From an uncultured Collinsella sp. (GTDB lineage Bacteria > Actinomycetota > Coriobacteriia > Coriobacteriales > Coriobacteriaceae), in the NCBI GenBank assembly GCA_900757615.1, contig CAAEON010000052.1, positions 1-23,999 on the forward strand: DNA of 23,999 bases, read 5' to 3'. Of this stretch, positions 14,342-23,600 are shown one piece after another (position 1 is the stretch's first letter; each line of letters begins with the position of its first letter). A program made the translations under genes and the position numbers. A model generated the notes under the pieces. The model made no database searches and had not been told where the DNA came from. It saw nothing but the letters and a program-made list of their open reading frames with translations.

Positions 14342-14662
14342 TTACAGGTGCTTCTCCAGCAATGCCTGCAGCCTTGCCTTGGGCAGCGCGCCGACCGAGC
14401 GGTCGACCTCCTCACCGTTCTTAAAGACAATCAGCGTGGGGATGCTCATGACGCCAAACTTCATGGCCAGGTCCTGATTGTCATCGACGTTGCACTTGGC
14501 AACGGCAAGCTTGCCGGCCAGCTCGTCGGCTACCTCGTCCACGATGGGCGAGAGCGATCGGCAGGGCCCGCACCAGGGCGCCCAAAAATCAACCAGTACG
14601 GGAAGGTTGCCGCTAACGACGGAATCGAAATTCTCGGGGGTAATCTGCTTAATGTCAGCCAT
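14342..14662 (-). CDS. trxA: Thioredoxin
   Basis: This 106-aa cytoplasmic dithiol oxidoreductase has the canonical active site FWAPWCGPCRSLSPIVDEVA. The downstream family features VDDNQDLAMKFGVMSIPTLIVFKNGE, with the cis-proline in SIPT, are also present. The frame is open to 14746, but the ATG at 14662 has GGAGGT about five bases upstream and gives the standard length of 105-110 aa. It appears monocistronic, with a terminator about 120 bp downstream. Upstream, in its leader, is the perfect palindrome ACGCGGC-TCG-GCCGCGT. It diverges from the 191-aa gene. Confidence 0.96.
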   Translation of the reverse strand: MADIKQITPENFDSVVSGNLPVLVDFWAPWCGPCRSLSPIVDEVADELAGKLAVAKCNVDDNQDLAMKFGVMSIPTLIVFKNGEEVDRSVGALPKARLQALLEKHL

Positions 14663-14680
14663 GGTGACCTCCATAATGCG

Positions 14681-14697
14681 ACGCGGCTCGGCCGCGT
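14681..14697. promoter_or_regulatory. Palindrome in the thioredoxin 5' region
   Basis: ACGCGGC and GCCGCGT flank TCG as a perfect 7-bp inverted repeat, 18 bp upstream of the thioredoxin ATG and just before its Shine-Dalgarno sequence. It could be a repressor site or a leader hairpin; no T run follows. Confidence 0.4.
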
Positions 14698-14764
14698 AAA
14701 ACTCAGTACGACCGTGCTTATACCCAACGGCCCGCAAAGCAACCACTCACGGGCGGCTCTTTTA

Positions 14765-14770
14765 TATAAT
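14765..14770 (+). promoter_or_regulatory. -10 element of the 191-aa gene
   Basis: A consensus TATAAT lies 28 bp before the preferred ATG at 14799. The -35 region (about 14742-14747) is poor. The upstream ATG at 14769 overlaps this box, which argues against it as the start codon. Confidence 0.55.
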
Positions 14771-14798
14771 GGTGGGCACGCAAACGATTGGAGAGCGC

Positions 14799-15374
14799 AT
14801 GCCCACGTCACAAAGCCAGAAAAAAGAAGCCATCGCCCAAGCGGCCGAGCAGGAGCTTGCATCGCTTGCGGCCCGTGGCGTGCGTATCGCGGGCAACGCG
14901 TGCTCGCCGATCGTGCTGGTCAAAGGTGATTTGGATGATGCCGAGCGCTCGGGCGGCGAACTTGCCGCCGGCGCGGATGGTGCCGCATTGCGCAAGGCGC
15001 TCGGGGCAATCGGTTACGCGCCCGAGGATTTCTGCGTGCTGGCAAGTGTTGCCGGCGCGGGTGACGGAGCGGTTGCGACAGGCGAGGGCCTGCCGTGCGA
15101 GCTGTTCCGCGAGGCGCTTGAGGCCTTGGACCCCGAGGCGGTCCTGCTGCTGGACGATCGCGCGGCCGATACCATGCGCGAGACCTATGCCGACATGCTC
15201 GTGGCGATTGATGACTTCGACTCCGCCATGCTCAAGCCCGGTCTGGTCGCCCATGTGCAGGGCCGTCGCGTGCTCGCGCTCGATGGCTTTGAGGCGGCGC
15301 TGACCGACAAGGCGGCCAAGCAGCGCATGTGGGCCTACATCAAGCAGCTGACCCCGGCGGCCGCTCCGCTGTAG
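14799..15374 (+). CDS. 191-aa protein resembling a degenerate uracil-DNA glycosylase fold
   Basis: No confident family assignment. The layout recalls family 4/5 uracil-DNA glycosylases. A strand like SPIVLVKGDLDDAERSGGEL stands where those enzymes have their active-site loop. The helix GADGAALRKALGAIGYAPED matches their Gly-rich lid and helix. A strand-helix LDPEAVLLLDDRAADTM resembles their 'PKVIVALG..AA' segment, and the end FEAALTDKAAKQRMWAYIKQL resembles the part following their His-Pro-Ser motif. The catalytic motifs themselves and the Fe-S cysteines of family 4 are absent, so activity would be unexpected. The ATG at 14799 has GGAGAG four bases upstream; a start at 14769 would overlap the TATAAT box. 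It ends 64 bp from the convergent histidine kinase gene. Confidence 0.7.
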   Translation: MPTSQSQKKEAIAQAAEQELASLAARGVRIAGNACSPIVLVKGDLDDAERSGGELAAGADGAALRKALGAIGYAPEDFCVLASVAGAGDGAVATGEGLPCELFREALEALDPEAVLLLDDRAADTMRETYADMLVAIDDFDSAMLKPGLVAHVQGRRVLALDGFEAALTDKAAKQRMWAYIKQLTPAAAPL

Positions 15375-15438
15375 CGGATTGGCGCCGGCGAGCGATTGCC
15401 TGGCGGGCAAGACGCGCCGCGAGATCGGCGCCGCACTT

Positions 15439-16716
15439 CTACATCACAGCGCGCAGCTCAAACCGATCGCCGTTAATGCGGAACTGGCAGTTGCCGTTCA
15501 TGCGCTCGACGGCAAGTTTGATGCTCTTGGTGCCAAAGCCGTGGCCCGCATGCTGGGTCACGGGCATGCCGTCGACCATGCGCGGCGCGCGGTCAAACGT
15601 GTTGGAAACTAACAGCAACAGCTGGCCGTCCTCCAATCGCAGGTCAAAGTCGACGAATCGCTTTCCTTGGGGTGCGGCGCTTGCGGCGGTGATAGCGTTT
15701 TCCAAGGCATTTGAGAGCACGCTAAACAGGTCAGCGTCACCTACGTGGATGGTTTCGGGTACGGAGGCGCGCAAGTTGGCGGTAATGCCGTTTCTATTGA
15801 TATCCGAGTTAAATGACGAAAGCGCAATGTTTACGGTCTCGTTGGCGCAGAAACGGCGTACGGCGGTTCGGTCGCCGGCTTCGCAGAGCTCGTCGATGCG
15901 TTTGAGCGCCTCGTCGGTGTGGCCCTCCTCAATTAAAGTGGCCAGGCCGCGTAGGAAGTGGCGCATATCGTGGCGAAGAATCGACAGCTCACGCCCAGAT
16001 TGACGCCAGGCCTCGAGCTCTTTGATGGCGGCGCTGTCGCGGGTTTCGAGCATCCAGCGCTCTCGCTCGGCGGTTTCCTTTTCTTCGTATTCGCGCAGGT
16101 AAACGGCAAGAAACATAAGATAGAAGGCACAGAGCGCAAAGGCTAAAAACTCAACTGTCACCACCGAGCCCGAGTGGAACAGCGTGGTGTAGACGTTGGT
16201 GGCATAGTCAAAGACGTAATAGACGAGCGGCAGGATTAAAAGGATGCCCAGCTCGGTGGTGCTTTTAATCGCCAAGCGCGGACCGATGTCGCCGGCCCAA
16301 TGCAACAGGACGGCAAAGACGGCGAGTGTGGTTGCGATGCGTGCCAGATAGTACGCGATCTGCGAATCGGTTGCGGCAAATGCGGCGATGCCCATCCAAT
16401 TGCTGAACTGGCAGCTCAGATAAGCACTCGTAATGCCGAGCGCGGCAAGCAGCGGACTCAGGCGGTAGCGCGCACACAGGTAGACGATAAGCGGCAAGTG
16501 CACGACAAGTGGATAAACCTGTCGGGCAAATAGTTCGCCGCCAACGACGTTGGCGATTGAGAAGGCGGTGCCGGTCAGAATGGTAACGACCGCCAGCTCG
16601 AGCGCATGGCGTCGATTGAGCTCGATACCGCACAACGCCGCCGAGGCAAAGACGCCAAAGAGCAGCGTCGTGGCGTGGTGAATTGCCCAAAGGACCATTT
16701 CGACCGGGGAGACCAT
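15439..16716 (-). CDS. GHKL-type sensor histidine kinase (AgrC-like)
   Basis: This 425-aa membrane sensor has about six hydrophobic segments in residues 8-205 and a short coiled linker (about 208-240). The phospho-acceptor region SILRHDMRHFLRGL places His249 as the likely site. The ATPase domain has the N-box LFSVLSNALENAITAA and the G-box GHGFGTKSIKLAVERM. The multi-spanning sensor without a large external domain is typical of kinases that sense peptides or small ligands, such as AgrC, but the signal is unknown. A longer frame begins at 16797, but the ATG at 16716 overlaps the response regulator stop as TGATG, which is the usual coupling for such pairs. No Shine-Dalgarno sequence beyond a GGCGG stretch is seen. 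Confidence 0.92.
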   Translation of the reverse strand: MVSPVEMVLWAIHHATTLLFGVFASAALCGIELNRRHALELAVVTILTGTAFSIANVVGGELFARQVYPLVVHLPLIVYLCARYRLSPLLAALGITSAYLSCQFSNWMGIAAFAATDSQIAYYLARIATTLAVFAVLLHWAGDIGPRLAIKSTTELGILLILPLVYYVFDYATNVYTTLFHSGSVVTVEFLAFALCAFYLMFLAVYLREYEEKETAERERWMLETRDSAAIKELEAWRQSGRELSILRHDMRHFLRGLATLIEEGHTDEALKRIDELCEAGDRTAVRRFCANETVNIALSSFNSDINRNGITANLRASVPETIHVGDADLFSVLSNALENAITAASAAPQGKRFVDFDLRLEDGQLLLLVSNTFDRAPRMVDGMPVTQHAGHGFGTKSIKLAVERMNGNCQFRINGDRFELRAVM

Positions 16717-17438
16717 CAGCGCCGCCCGCCTTCGAAGCGCACCGCAAAGTAGGCGTCTTGGAACCCCTGCTTGCTGCTGCGCGACAGCGGAATGCATGCG
16801 CCGGAGCGCATGACGATGTCCGTGCGATCGAAGTGGTCGATGTTGCGCAAGTTGACCTGGTAGCTACGGTGGCATTTAAAGAAGGTGGCATTTTGCGTCA
16901 AACGGTCCTCGACGCTGCGGAACGATTCGAGTGCCTCGATATCGCGTCCGTCGCGCAGGTGGAAGACCACGTGCTTGTTGCGCGCCTCGGCATATTCGAT
17001 GTCGGACAGGCGCAGGGCGTGGTAGCCAAAGGACGTTTTGATCACGAGCTCGTCGGTCGCCGCCGGGCGCATGCTCGAAAGCTCGTCGAGTAACTGCGCC
17101 AGGCGTTCGTAAGTCACGGGTTTGAGCAGATAGTCGAAGGCACGGACCTCGTAGGACTCCAGTGCAAACTCGGGCGATGAGGTGAGAAACACCAGACGCA
17201 CGGCGGTGTCGGCCTGGCGCAATTCGCGCGCGGTGTCCATGCCGTTGACGAGCGGCATGATCATGTCGAGCAGAATGATGTCGGCGCGCGATGCGGCATG
17301 GCGGGACAGCAGATCCTCGCCGTGCGTGACGAGCGCAACATCGACCGCCGTGCCCGTCTCGGTCGACCAACGGTCGATCATCCGGTGCAATCTATCTAGA
17401 AAAGCGACGTCGTCGTCGCAGGCAATAATCTTGAGCAT
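16716..17438 (-). CDS. LytTR-family response regulator (AgrA/ComE-like)
   Basis: This 240-aa protein has an N-terminal receiver (about 1-125) with acidic residues Asp8-Asp10, phospho-acceptor Asp58 in IILLDMIMPLVNG, Thr86 in VFLTSS, and Lys106 in FDYLLKPVTY. The C-terminal LytTR DNA-binding domain (about 130-235) has IKTSFGYHALRLSDIEYAEA and FFKCHRSYQVNLRNIDHF. The ATG at 17438 is preceded by AAGGGGG. LytTR regulators usually bind paired direct repeats about two helical turns apart; a matching pair of 12-bp elements lies 34-64 bp upstream in the divergent region with the surface protein gene. It is co-translated with the kinase gene. No AgrD-like peptide or AgrB-like processing gene is visible. 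Confidence 0.94.
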   Translation of the reverse strand: MLKIIACDDDVAFLDRLHRMIDRWSTETGTAVDVALVTHGEDLLSRHAASRADIILLDMIMPLVNGMDTARELRQADTAVRLVFLTSSPEFALESYEVRAFDYLLKPVTYERLAQLLDELSSMRPAATDELVIKTSFGYHALRLSDIEYAEARNKHVVFHLRDGRDIEALESFRSVEDRLTQNATFFKCHRSYQVNLRNIDHFDRTDIVMRSGACIPLSRSSKQGFQDAYFAVRFEGGRR

Positions 17439-17471
17439 TCGGCCCCCTTAGTAATTCGATTTTGCCACATT

Positions 17472-17502
17472 GGGTGCGTACCGCTCGCGGGGGTGCGCAC
17501 CG
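17472..17502. promoter_or_regulatory. Paired palindromic direct repeats; candidate LytTR operator
   Basis: GGGTGCGTACCG (17472-17483) and GGGTGCGCACCG (17491-17502) differ at one base and are offset by 19 bp, close to two helical turns. The core GGTGCGCACC of the second copy is a perfect palindrome. They lie between the response regulator start and the divergent surface protein gene, a fitting place for control of either or both. No experimental binding site for this regulator is known to me. Confidence 0.45.
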
Positions 17503-17593
17503 TTTGCGCCCCACGGCGTGCAACTCGCGCCAAGCGGCAGGGCGTTAGAAAGTGCGGCAGCAAAATAATCCGTGGATAAACATGTCCACAGAT

Positions 17594-17630
17594 GCCGGCG
17601 GTCGGACGGGGAATCATGCCGACCGCCGGC
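17594..17630 (+). promoter_or_regulatory. Strong leader hairpin upstream of the surface protein
   Basis: GCCGGCGGTCGG (17594-17605) and CCGACCGCCGGC (17619-17630) form a perfect 12-bp stem with a 13-base loop, ending 49 bp before the ATG. A smaller hairpin, GTGGA with TCCAC (17572-17589), precedes it. No T run follows, so it is not an obvious terminator. It may stabilise the long message or expose a regulatory loop. Confidence 0.5.
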
Positions 17631-17679
17631 GCCAAGCGATAGCGAACATTGCGAAAGCATAGGGGTAAGGGGAGCTGTG

Positions 17680-20600
17680 ATGAGGGAGAAGAAGACGGGG
17701 ATGCGCAGACTTGCTGCTTGCGTGCTGGCTGCAGCGCTGGCGCTCGGAGGTGCGGCGACGACGCTCGCCACGCCTGCGGTGGCCGAGGCGTATCCGCAGG
17801 GCGCGACGTTTCCAATAAGGTCGAAGGATGACCTGTCATACTACGAGAAAGATAAGCCTGTAGTGCTTAAGGCTGGCGAGGACTATGTCCTTACCGGCAA
17901 GGTCGATATTGACTATTACGAGGTTCAAGGCGGCACGGCGGAGAATCCCACCCGCCTGTACTTTAGCAATGACAGCTATCTGGGCGGTCCGCTGACCGAT
18001 ATGCGTAATAAGACGTACTACAGACTGCCGCTCTTCGTGGTCACGGGTGGATACGTCGAGTTCATCGGCGACTCGGGTGCCGCGACAAAGGTCGTTTGCA
18101 ACGGCAAGACGTTCTTAGGCGATAGCGATAACTGGAGTCAGTATCTCGCCGATAAGCCGAATACTGGCAAGAAGCTTAACCTTACCGTGATGGATCTGAC
18201 GCTCGTCGCAAACCTTGACCGTGATTGCGACCGCGCAATTATGCTGTACGGAACCATGGGCAAGGGTGAGACGGTAGCCTTCACTAACGTAAACGTCAGC
18301 AATTGGAACTGCGCAAAGAACGCTTGGAATTACTACTCCAACGATAAGAACACCTACACTGCATCTCCTGCCCCGGTGACCGTTCGCGGTTCTCAGGTGG
18401 CGGTTGATGCAACCTTTACCAATTGCACCTTTAGCAACAACGCCGATGATTGCGTTGGAGCCTTGAGCGTAGTCGGAAGAAACGCCAAGCCCCATGTAAC
18501 GCTGGACGGTTGCAAGTTCGAAAACAATACGCAGTCGATGATTGCATGTGATTACTTGAAGGTCGAGGACAACCATGTTCATTCGGGCAATATCGTTGTC
18601 AGGAATGCGGACCTGTCGGTGAAGAACTGCAGCATTCGTTCTACACCAGATACGGGCTCGACTTCGTGGGATGGCCCCTGCGAATACATGATTAAAGACT
18701 ATAAGATGCATATGACGAGTGGCATTGCGGTAGCGAAAGATGCTTCTTGCACCATCGAGAGCTCCACTATCGACGACTTATATGCATCGCCTTCTTATAA
18801 TAATTACGGTCAAAAACTCGACATTCAAGATTCGCAGCGCTGCGCAATTTATGCCCTTGGTTCTGTGACGCTCGCCGGCAACACGAAGGTCACTACGGCC
18901 AAGGCGAAGGGCGTCGACGCGTCCGAAATCGGTAGCTACGGTAAGGTTCACGTCGATAAGTCTTTTACGGGCGAAGCCGTCCTGTCTGTCGACGATACCA
19001 AGTTCGATCCCGAGTCCAATAAGCAGTACTACTACTATGAGTATGTGAACCTTGGCACGAGCGATCTTTCGCAGGAGGATCTTGCGAGCAGACTCAAGTT
19101 TGCTAATGCCGACCTTGCATACGACGTTACCGGTGGCAAGGTCAAGGTTATCCATCGCAAGCACGAGCACGAGTGGACCTATTCCGCCAACAAGGATGGG
19201 TACAGCATCGCGGCTACGTGCAACGGACAGTATGAGGCCTCACACTGTGTCTACTCCAGGGACGGCGAGACGATTTCGCTGATGTCGTCCAAGAGCGGCG
19301 ACCTGAGCTTTACCTACAACGGCAAACAGCGCGACGCCGTGCTTGCTACGACTAAGCCGTCTCAAAAGGACAACGCTGTAGCCCAGGGCAAGGTAAAGAT
19401 TGTGAGCGCGCGGTTCTATAGGGGCGTGGATGACAACAATCCCCAGGGCATCGAGATGGAAGGGTCGCAGCCGTGCGATGCGGGCACCTATCGCGTGGTG
19501 GCGACGGTTGCCATCGAGGGGCAAAGCGATGTTACGCTCGAGCGCGTGTTCAAGATCAACCCCGCCTCGCTTGCAGAGAAGGACTCCAACCGCAAGAATC
19601 TTTGCAAGGTCGAAATCATTGGCTACGACAAGCTGAAGGATAACGTCAGGTTCAGCAACGGTGACGTGCTCAACGACGTACCGTCTTATAAGTGGACGGG
19701 TGAGGAGATAACGCCTCGCATTAAGGTGACGTATAAGCTTGGCGACGAATGGATTGAGCTTAAAGAGGGCGTCGATTTCGAACGCCTCGCTTGGGGCGAA
19801 TCGGTTTCGGAGAAAGATCCCGGTGCGTATAGGAGCCAAGCTTGGGGTCTGGGAAACTTTGCATACGGCAAGTTTTTCTACTGGAGCATCTACGGCACGC
19901 AGTTCGAGAATGTTCAGGCCAAGGGCTTTGACGGCACCTATGATGGCAAGGCTCACGCGCCGTCGGTGACGGTCGACAACGCCCCCGAGGGCATGCAGAT
20001 TGAATATAGCGTCGATGGTGGCTCGCTGTACGAAGACCGAATCCCCTCCTATACCAATGTCACGCGTGATATCTATGGCAACGTGTGTGCCGAGACAATT
20101 ACGTACCGTATTACCGCACCCGACTACGTGCCGATGGAGGGCGAGCTCCAGATTAAGATCGCTCCCGCCGATCAGGCTGCTCCCAAGGACGTCAAGACGA
20201 CGGCCGCGACCGGGCATGCCTTGGCGGACGGCAGCATCGACGGGATTGATAGCACCTACGAGTGGAAAGCCGAGGCTACCAGTGACTATCAGTGGATTGC
20301 CGAAGGTGAGACGTCGGTTAAGGGCCTCGCCGCTGGTAAATACAGCGTTCGCCGTAAGGCCGACCGTAACCATAACGCCTCCGAGGCCCTGACGGTTGAG
20401 GTCAAAGACGGCCCCAAGAAGGCCGACGGTAGCGGTTGGAAGCACGACGACACCGAACACTGGAACACCTGCACCTGCGGCAAGGAGGACGTTGACCGCG
20501 CAAAGCATGACTTTGAGTGGGTCGTCGAACAAGACGCCACGGCCGATAAGCCTGGTTCCAAACACGAGCGTTGCAAGACGTGCGGCTACGAGCGCGAGTC

Positions 20601-23600
20601 TGTCGAGATTCCGGCTTTCGGCATTACCGGCTACTCGGGCATCTACGATGGCGAAAAGCATGGCGTGACGGTTAACGCCGAGACCGTCGCATCTATCCAG
20701 TATCGCGAGAAGGGCGAGAAAAAGTGGAGCGACGAGTCTCCGCTCATCTGCGATGCCGGCTCCAAGACCGTCGAGTTTAATGCGACCCTTACGTCTGGTG
20801 ACACCTGCGAGGGCGAGGTCGAGCTCAAGGTCGATCCCTGCCCGGTGACGGTGAAGCCCAAGGATGCTTCAAAGGTGTACGGTTATGACGATCCAACCTT
20901 TGAGCTCGAAGCCGTCGAGGGCTCGATTGTTCAGGGCCACCCGCTCTCTTGGTTCAAGATTCACCGTGAGGCTGGCGAGAACGTTGGCACCTACAAGCTG
21001 ACGATTGAGGAGAGCAAGGTCGGCGACAAGTGGGATGTGATCCAGCGGGCGAACTATGCTCCGACGCTCCAGGATGGTACGTTCGAGATCACTAAGCGCC
21101 AGATTGGTGTTGGCTGGACGGTCGGAACGTATACCTATAACGGTAAGCCTCAGGGCCCCAAGGTCACGGTCAGCAATGTTGCCGAGGGTGACGAGGGTAA
21201 GGTTTCCTATGAGGTCGAGAACGCGACGGGCATCGATGCCGGTAGCTATCCGGCAAAGGTGACAGGCCTCGCCGGTGACCCCGAGGTCATCAAGAATTAT
21301 GCCCTTCCTACCGAAAACCTTGAGTATACCTACACGATTTATAAGGCCGAGCAGGAGAAGCCCCAGGGCCTGAAGGCTGTTAACGAGACCATCCGTGGCA
21401 AGTGCGACGGCAAGATAGAGGGCGCGCGCGGCCACGTTGCCTATCGCCTGTTCCGTAACGAAGCCGGGGACGTCGATGGCGAGACCATGGTTTCCGAGGA
21501 CGGTAAGATTGAGAATCTTGCCGCCGGCGACTACCAGGTCTGGTATGCCGAGACCGATAATTACATGCCGTCCACACCTGTGGAAGTGCATGTCGACAGC
21601 GGTAAGTACTTATGGGTCACTCTTTCTAGTGAGAATGACGCCTACTCAATAGTGTGGCATAGCCCGAACAGGCTGCAGTGGCACGAAAGCGTGGAGTTCT
21701 CGGTTAAGATCTCCGATGGCTACTTTGCGGGCGACGACTTTGCCGTCAAGGCGAACGGCGTGGTTCTCGAGAAGAACGAGGGCGGAACGTTCGTCCTGAG
21801 CAATGTCGAGGAGAATACCGCCATCACGGTCGAGGGCGTGCGCAAGCACGAGGCTGTGAACGACAAGTGGCTCTCCGACGACAACGGGCACTGGCACGAG
21901 TGCGCTTGCGGTGACAAGATCGACGAGGCCGAGCACGACTTTGAGTGGGTCGTCGTCAAGGCCCCCACGGCAACCGAGAAGGGCTCCAAGCAACAGAAGT
22001 GCAAGGCCTGCGGTCACAAGCTGGCCGAGGTCGAGATTCCGGCTGCCGCTATCGTTGGCTACTCCGACGAGTACGACGGTGCTTTCCACACGGTTGACGC
22101 GACGAGCCTGCCCGAGGGCGCAACGGCCAAGTACAGCACCGACGGCAAGAACTGGTCCCCCGAGGCCCCCAAGATCCGCGACGTTGGCACGCTGACCGTT
22201 GCCTACCAGGTGACGATTGACGGTGCGAAGGCCGAGGGCAAGGTCGCGCTCGAGGTCAAGCCGCGCGCGATTACGGTTTCGGCCGACGGCTCCACCAAGA
22301 CGTACGGCGACGCCGACCCTGAGTTTACGTGGGCAGTCACATCCGGCAAGCTCGTCGAGGGCGAGTCTCTCGAGGGCATCACTGTTAAGCGCGAGGCCGG
22401 CGAGTACGTGCGCGAGGGCGGCTATGCCCTGAACGTAACGCAGGCCAAGGGCGCCAACCCCAACTACAGCATCACGTTCGTCAGCGGCACGTTCATCATC
22501 AACCAGCGTCTGCTCACCGTGACGTGGGGCACCACCGAATTCGTCTACGACGGCGAGGAACACTGCCCCGAGGCAGAGCTTGGCAACGTCATCGGCAAGG
22601 ATGACCTTGGTGCGACCGTTGACGGTTCCCAGACCGAGGTGGGCGCTTCGTACACGGCGACCCTCGCCGAGCTGACGGGCAAGGCCGCGGGCAACTACAC
22701 ACTGCCCGCCGATGGCTTGACCTGCGAGTTCTCCATCAAGAACGCCACTCAGGACGCGCCGAAGGTCCAGGCCGAGGCCGAGACCGTGAGTGGCAAGTGC
22801 GACGGCAAGATCGAGGACGTTGACGCGACGATGGAGTGGCGCGCCAAGGATGCTGCCGAGTACCAGGCCGTGGGCGAGGGCATGACCGAGCTCAAGGACC
22901 TCGCCGCCGGCGTGTACGAGGTGCGCTACCAGGCTAAGGCCAACCATGATACCTCACCTGCCACCGAGGTCACCGTGGCTGCCGGTCGCAAGCTGGTCGT
23001 GGCGCTGCCGACCACCCAGCAGGGCTACACGCTCACCTCGACGGCAACCGAGCTCGATTGGCACGGCTCCGCAAAGCTCGCCATGAGCATCGACAGCGCG
23101 TACTTTGCGGGCAAGGACTACGCCGTCAACGTCAACGGCAAGGCCGTTAAGCTCGCTGACGACGGCACCTATGAGCTCAAGGACGTTGAGGGCGATGCGA
23201 ACGTGACGGTCGAGGGTGTGCTCAAGCACGAGCCCGACGGCTCCGGCTGGGCGCACGACGCCAAGAATCACTGGCATGTCTGCCGCTGCGGCGAGGTCCT
23301 CGACAAGGCCGAGCATACCTTTGAGTGGGTTGTCGACAAGCCGGCGACCACCGAGGCTAAGGGCGAGAGGCACCAGGAGTGCACTTCCTGCGGCGAGAAG
23401 GGCGCAACCGAGGACATCGCAATCCTGACGCCCACGATTATCGAGGGTGCAGGCCAGACGATTGCGGTCGACGCCGCCAAGGACCTGAGCTTCCGTTCGA
23501 ACGCGCCGATCAAGTACTTCCAGAAGGTGCTGGTTGACGATAAGGAAGTCGCCGCCGAGAACTACGTGCTCACCGAGGGCTCAACCATCGTGACGCTCAA

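Noticed and set aside
15381..15432. Bidirectional terminator between the convergent 191-aa gene and the kinase gene
   Set aside because: GGCGCCG and CGGCGCC can pair, but across about 38 bases with no T run on either side, so the call is too weak to list.
17572..17679. Upstream in-frame extension of the surface protein
   Set aside because: It would begin at GTG inside a small hairpin, cover the strong leader stem, lack a ribosome binding site and bury the signal peptide.
19240..20661. Minus-strand open frame of 473 aa inside the surface protein gene
   Set aside because: Antisense to a continuous 2066-codon gene. The Val/Leu/Arg-rich translation is typical of reverse frames of Lys/Glu/Asp-rich proteins.
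21646..22947. Minus-strand open frame of 433 aa inside the surface protein gene
   Set aside because: Same reasoning: antisense to the MBG modules, with no independent start signals.
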